Assembly: GCF_900114035.1 (NCBI RefSeq)
Contig: NZ_FORP01000034.1
Coordinates: forward strand, 1 to 57,272
DNA: 57,272 nt
Reading direction: 5' to 3'
DNA from: Amycolatopsis sacchari
GTDB taxonomy: Bacteria > Actinomycetota > Actinomycetes > Mycobacteriales > Pseudonocardiaceae
Shown here: in pieces, positions 54,661-57,272 of the stretch
Layout: each line of letters opens with the position of its first letter
Position numbering within the stretch: position 1 is the stretch's first letter
Made by a program: the position numbers and the translations under genes
The notes under the pieces: model-generated
The model's input: only the letters and a program-made list of their open reading frames with translations
Told to the model about the DNA's origin: nothing
Databases searched by the model: none

Positions 54661-54861
54661 TGAACAGGAGCACCCCTGACGCATCCGTGGCCTTTACGCC
54701 GAGTTCCTCCACCAGTTCCCGGTTGCAGAGCCGCCTCCACCGGGCGCGGTCCAGTGCGGCGCCTAGCCCGGCTTGGTGCGCTTGATCAACGCCAACCGGC
54801 CGCTGTCGTCGATGAGGATCGCTCGCGCAGCGCGACGTCCGGCGGTCACCTGTTCCGACAT
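54661..54861 (-). pseudogene. Decayed NUDIX hydrolase
   Basis: From ATG 54861 the frame reads MSEQVTAGRRAARAILIDDS then GRLALIKRTKPG, then TAG where relatives have a Gln codon (one-base change), then APHWTAPGGG. The Nudix box is mostly deleted and the frame shifts: ELVEELGVKATDASGVLLFS continues in another frame until it joins the FAD-oxidoreductase scrap. Nonsense mutation, deletion and truncation together show it is dead. Confidence 0.75.
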
Positions 54862-54882
54862 GCCATCAGCTTGAACGAAAAC

Positions 54883-55578
54883 TCAACCCCTGGCGAGCTT
54901 CGACTCGTGGTCCGCGGCCCTGATGGGCTCCGGCAGCCGATAGCGCGGCGAAAGGTCGAGGACGATCTGCGCGGCCGTGTCGACGGATACTTTGTGCCCG
55001 GGCGAGACGAAAATCGGTTTGACCCCGGGGCGCGTGCGCAGCACGTACCCCACCACCCGGCCGTTCATGTGCACCGGGGACCGATCGCCGCGGTTCTGGC
55101 CTGGCTCCGAGTACTCGCCCATCATCGGGTTCTTCGCTACGCCGATCGTCGGCAGATCCAGCAGTAGTCCGAGGTGACAAGCAAGGCCGAACGACCGCGG
55201 GTGTGCGATACCGTTCCCGTCGCAGAGGACGACATCAGGTGCGGTGGATATCTTCCGCAGCACCTCGACCAGGACCGGTACTTCGCGGAACGCGAACAGC
55301 CCTGGGACATACGGGAATTCCGAGTTCGCATCAGCGACCGCGCTCTCGACGACGGAGAAGTCGGCCACGTCGAGCACGGCAGCGGCACCGAAGGCTCGAT
55401 CCGACGACAAGCGATAGGCAACGTCCACGCCCATCGCAGTTTTCACCGGCCCACGCAGGTCATCTTCAACGTGGACATGTCGCCGGAGTTCGTTCTGGAT
55501 TTCGACCGCTTCGGCTTCATCGCGAGGCAATACAGTCGTCAACTCGCGGAAGGGAGTCGACCCACAGGACCGAAACAC
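54883..55578 (-). CDS. nfi: Deoxyribonuclease V (endonuclease V)
   Basis: Endonuclease V nicks DNA (or RNA) near inosine. The 231-residue chain has the catalytic acids in place: D52 in MGVDVAY, the wedge YVPG (90-93), E99 in FREVP and D120 in LCDGNGIAHPR. KVSVDTAAQIVLDLSPRYRLPEPIRAAD gives the family C-terminus. GTG at 55578 suits the family length; there is no ribosome-binding site, and TACTCT lies 6 nt upstream. Codon use is less GC3-biased than in the left part of the window. Confidence 0.88.
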   Translation of the reverse strand: MFRSCGSTPFRELTTVLPRDEAEAVEIQNELRRHVHVEDDLRGPVKTAMGVDVAYRLSSDRAFGAAAVLDVADFSVVESAVADANSEFPYVPGLFAFREVPVLVEVLRKISTAPDVVLCDGNGIAHPRSFGLACHLGLLLDLPTIGVAKNPMMGEYSEPGQNRGDRSPVHMNGRVVGYVLRTRPGVKPIFVSPGHKVSVDTAAQIVLDLSPRYRLPEPIRAADHESKLARG

Positions 55579-55676
55579 GGCCGAAGAGTAACAGTTGTCA
55601 TACAGATGATGATCAGCACCCCCAGCGGCAGGGGTACCTGGTAAGAACGGCGAGCGGATCGACAGGAAGTGACACC

Positions 55677-56153
55677 ATGCCCGTTGTTGATGCTCGCCAG
55701 TTCTATTGGTCGGCACCGCCCTTCGAGGAGCAGCCACTCTTCCGCGCACCCGAGGAGGTGATGACGGGCTGGACGGAGGTCGCCAACCAGGCACAGGTCG
55801 AACTGGAAAGGTTCGGCCTGCCAGCAACAGTGATGAGGGCCGAGGAAGATTTCAGTGTCGCGTCCCCCGGGGTGCAAATCCTCGTATGTAGCGCGCGCCC
55901 GTTCGGAGTTGTCCTAAACTGGGAACCACCCATCGCCGGAACACCCGAATTCACGAAAGTAGTGCTCGACGGAGCGGTCAATTCCCCACTACTGACCTAT
56001 GTCGCCAAGGGGCGAATAGCGATGTTGGACGCAAGTGCGGCGATATTGAACTCCGCGGGCTTCATAACCATGAAAGATTACGCCAACGGGGACGGTAGCA
56101 CTTACGACTACCGGGTCTTGTTCGCGCCGAAGGTCTCGATCATCGAACGCTGA
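55677..56153 (+). CDS. Uncharacterised protein
   Basis: A 158-residue soluble protein I do not recognise. It starts MPVVDARQFYWSAPPFEEQP and has mixed alpha/beta composition, with PGVQILVCSARPFGVVLNWE in the middle. ATG at 55677 has AGGAAG upstream. Codon use is less GC-biased than the core genome, with AAA, ATA and TTG codons, suggesting transfer. It faces away from endonuclease V and converges on the next gene; a toxin or immunity role would be a guess. Confidence 0.6.
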   Translation: MPVVDARQFYWSAPPFEEQPLFRAPEEVMTGWTEVANQAQVELERFGLPATVMRAEEDFSVASPGVQILVCSARPFGVVLNWEPPIAGTPEFTKVVLDGAVNSPLLTYVAKGRIAMLDASAAILNSAGFITMKDYANGDGSTYDYRVLFAPKVSIIER

Positions 56154-56267
56154 CCGCGGGTGGGCACCGGATGAGCGAGGGCAATCCAACGCATGCACCG
56201 GTGACAGAGATCTTCTACCCGATACAGGAGGCCAGTCACGTCGTCCCATCTGCTTCGCACGGGACCA

Positions 56268-57188
56268 TCAGGTAACCGCTTCCACAGTCCACTCCTTGAA
56301 GAGCTTTGCGAGCAGCTCCCTGGTCTGCGCGGCGAGGATACCGCGCGGATCGTCAGCAAGTGGTTTCAACGCGTGCTCACGCACTTCGTCGTGCCCCTCA
56401 GGCGCCGGACAACTGAAGACGGCGAGGATCCGCAGCGACCGGATGGCATCGTCACCGGTCAACAAACTCAGCAACGGGACTTGAGCCACCGCGGCCCCCT
56501 TGAACGCAGCCCAGACTTTGTCGACCATGATGTCGATCACGACGTCAGTTACTACCGAACGATATTTCTGCATCGAAGATTTCCGAATAGCATCCTTGAC
56601 CAACTGCTTTCCCCGCTCCGGGATCTTGTCGAGCGCGGTGTTGAACTTCACGGTTACCTGAACGAGACCGATGAACAGATCACACCACCCGTGGTGCGCG
56701 AGTTGACGCGCCACCTCCCTGACGTCTGGAACCGTGCCGCGGAGTTCTGCCACGATCGCTTCCCAGACACCGGTCATCGCCTCGGCGAAGATCTCCACCT
56801 GCTCGATCGACGACGGCTGGGCTGACACGGCAGCACCTTCGGGCGACCGCCCTGCAGGTGAGGTTGGATAATTCACACCGCGAGACTCGACCCGCTGCGG
56901 CGGGACACCGGGCAAATCGCTCCCGCTGTCGGACACATCGCCTTCCGGCAAAGTTGACACCGATTCCTCATCGACCGCCATGCCCCGTACGACAGGTCGG
57001 CCAGGTTCCCGCCCCGAGATCTCCCTGGTATCCCCCCTTCCGCTCGCAGACTCGGCCGCCAGGCCGGACAACGAGGAACGGCTGCGATGTGACGCCAACC
57101 AGCCCGCCACTTCGAGCCTCGCGAAATCCGCAACCGCAGCTCGGACATGCACGTTCGAGCGGGCACGACCGGGTTTGTAGTGCCGCAT
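56268..57188 (-). CDS. Uncharacterised protein
   Basis: A 306-residue protein with no family I recognise. The first 120 residues are polar, rich in Ser/Gly/Arg/Glu and probably disordered. The C-terminal 180 (from about SSIEQVEIFAEAMTGVWEAI) are helical, with hydrophobic stretches (VVTDVVIDIMVDKVWAAFKG) but no clear membrane helix. ATG at 57188 shares its A with the TGA of the gene upstream (TGATG), so translation is coupled. Codon use is atypical for the core genome. Confidence 0.55.
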   Translation of the reverse strand: MRHYKPGRARSNVHVRAAVADFARLEVAGWLASHRSRSSLSGLAAESASGRGDTREISGREPGRPVVRGMAVDEESVSTLPEGDVSDSGSDLPGVPPQRVESRGVNYPTSPAGRSPEGAAVSAQPSSIEQVEIFAEAMTGVWEAIVAELRGTVPDVREVARQLAHHGWCDLFIGLVQVTVKFNTALDKIPERGKQLVKDAIRKSSMQKYRSVVTDVVIDIMVDKVWAAFKGAAVAQVPLLSLLTGDDAIRSLRILAVFSCPAPEGHDEVREHALKPLADDPRGILAAQTRELLAKLFKEWTVEAVT

Positions 57189-57272
57189 CAAGCAACGTTG
57201 GGTAGGTAATCCGGTCGGCGGATCTTGGAGTTGACGGCGAAGTGACGCTTTGGGTGGCAGTGGCGGTTGCGC
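57188..57272 (-). CDS. C-terminal end of an unidentified protein (cut by window edge)
   Basis: A minus-strand frame open to the window end reads RNRHCHPKRHFAVNSKIRRP then DYLPNVA and stops with TGA at 57188-57190, overlapping the next ATG. Only 27 codons are visible. The overlap and sensible residue composition suggest a real gene end, but the family is unknown. Confidence 0.45.
   Translation of the reverse strand, partial: RNRHCHPKRHFAVNSKIRRPDYLPNVA

Overview
The window is very GC-rich, densely packed, and uses many GTG and TTG starts. This points to a high-GC actinomycete. The order rimP-nusA-ylxR-infB-DUF503-rbfA ... nrnA-MATE ... truB-ribF-rpsO-pnp-pepR ... dapB is also the order in mycobacteria. 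The style of the flanking genes suggests Pseudonocardiaceae, possibly Amycolatopsis; this is inferred from gene order and protein motifs, not from a database search.

Left edge to about 24.6 kb is mostly core genome, on the minus strand. An IS5-family element is cut by the window edge (1-92). A C-rich spacer follows, then a YcaQ-like DNA glycosylase, a GNAT acetyltransferase, a GT87 mannosyltransferase, a GtrA protein and a VTT-type membrane protein. The translation and RNA-metabolism block then runs dapB, pepR, pnp, rpsO, thpR, ribF, truB, two transporters, nrnA, rbfA, DUF503, infB, ylxR, nusA and rimP. A TRM11-like methyltransferase on the opposite strand interrupts the rbfA-nrnA junction. 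Strong GC hairpins lie in rpsO-pnp, pnp-pepR and infB-DUF503. A 583-bp repeat-rich spacer separates nrnA from the MATE gene.

24.6-33 kb holds small accessory units: a DUF4439 lipoprotein, a membrane protein, a TetR regulator with a duplicated operator facing a Gfo/Idh/MocA oxidoreductase, a PLP enzyme, a rhomboid-like protein coupled to a PtpB-type phosphatase, and an FCD-GntR regulator facing an MFS permease.

33-40 kb joins sulfate activation to sulfotransfer. cysD, cysNC (with fused APS kinase) and a PPOX gene run left. SnoaL, DUF1214, SDR and a sulfotransferase run right. Two KstR-like palindromes (AGAAC-N2-GTTCT) sit at the divergent promoter and before the DUF1214 gene. The last three genes resemble the mycobacterial KstR-regulon set Rv3531c-Rv3530c-Rv3529c. 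A 43/46-bp tandem repeat array follows.

40-47 kb holds a LacI-controlled catabolic operon: asparaginase, a cyclic-imide-hydrolase-like member of the polysaccharide deacetylase family, MFS and two SDRs. A 31-bp composite palindrome lies in its control region. An XRE/MmyB-like regulator then faces SnoaL and NmrA-like genes across a perfect 23-bp palindrome, followed by 33-bp repeats and a CAU tRNA.

49.8-51.8 kb holds what I judge the most interesting locus: a membrane-anchored TIGR04222-type protein ending in a Ser/Gly/Cys tail (C-X5-C-X5-C), an MNIO (DUF692) oxidase and a SCO6045-like partner, all overlapping. It looks like a RiPP-type modification system. The right end holds LysR and TetR units, two decayed gene fragments, endonuclease V and uncharacterised genes in less biased sequence that look accessory.
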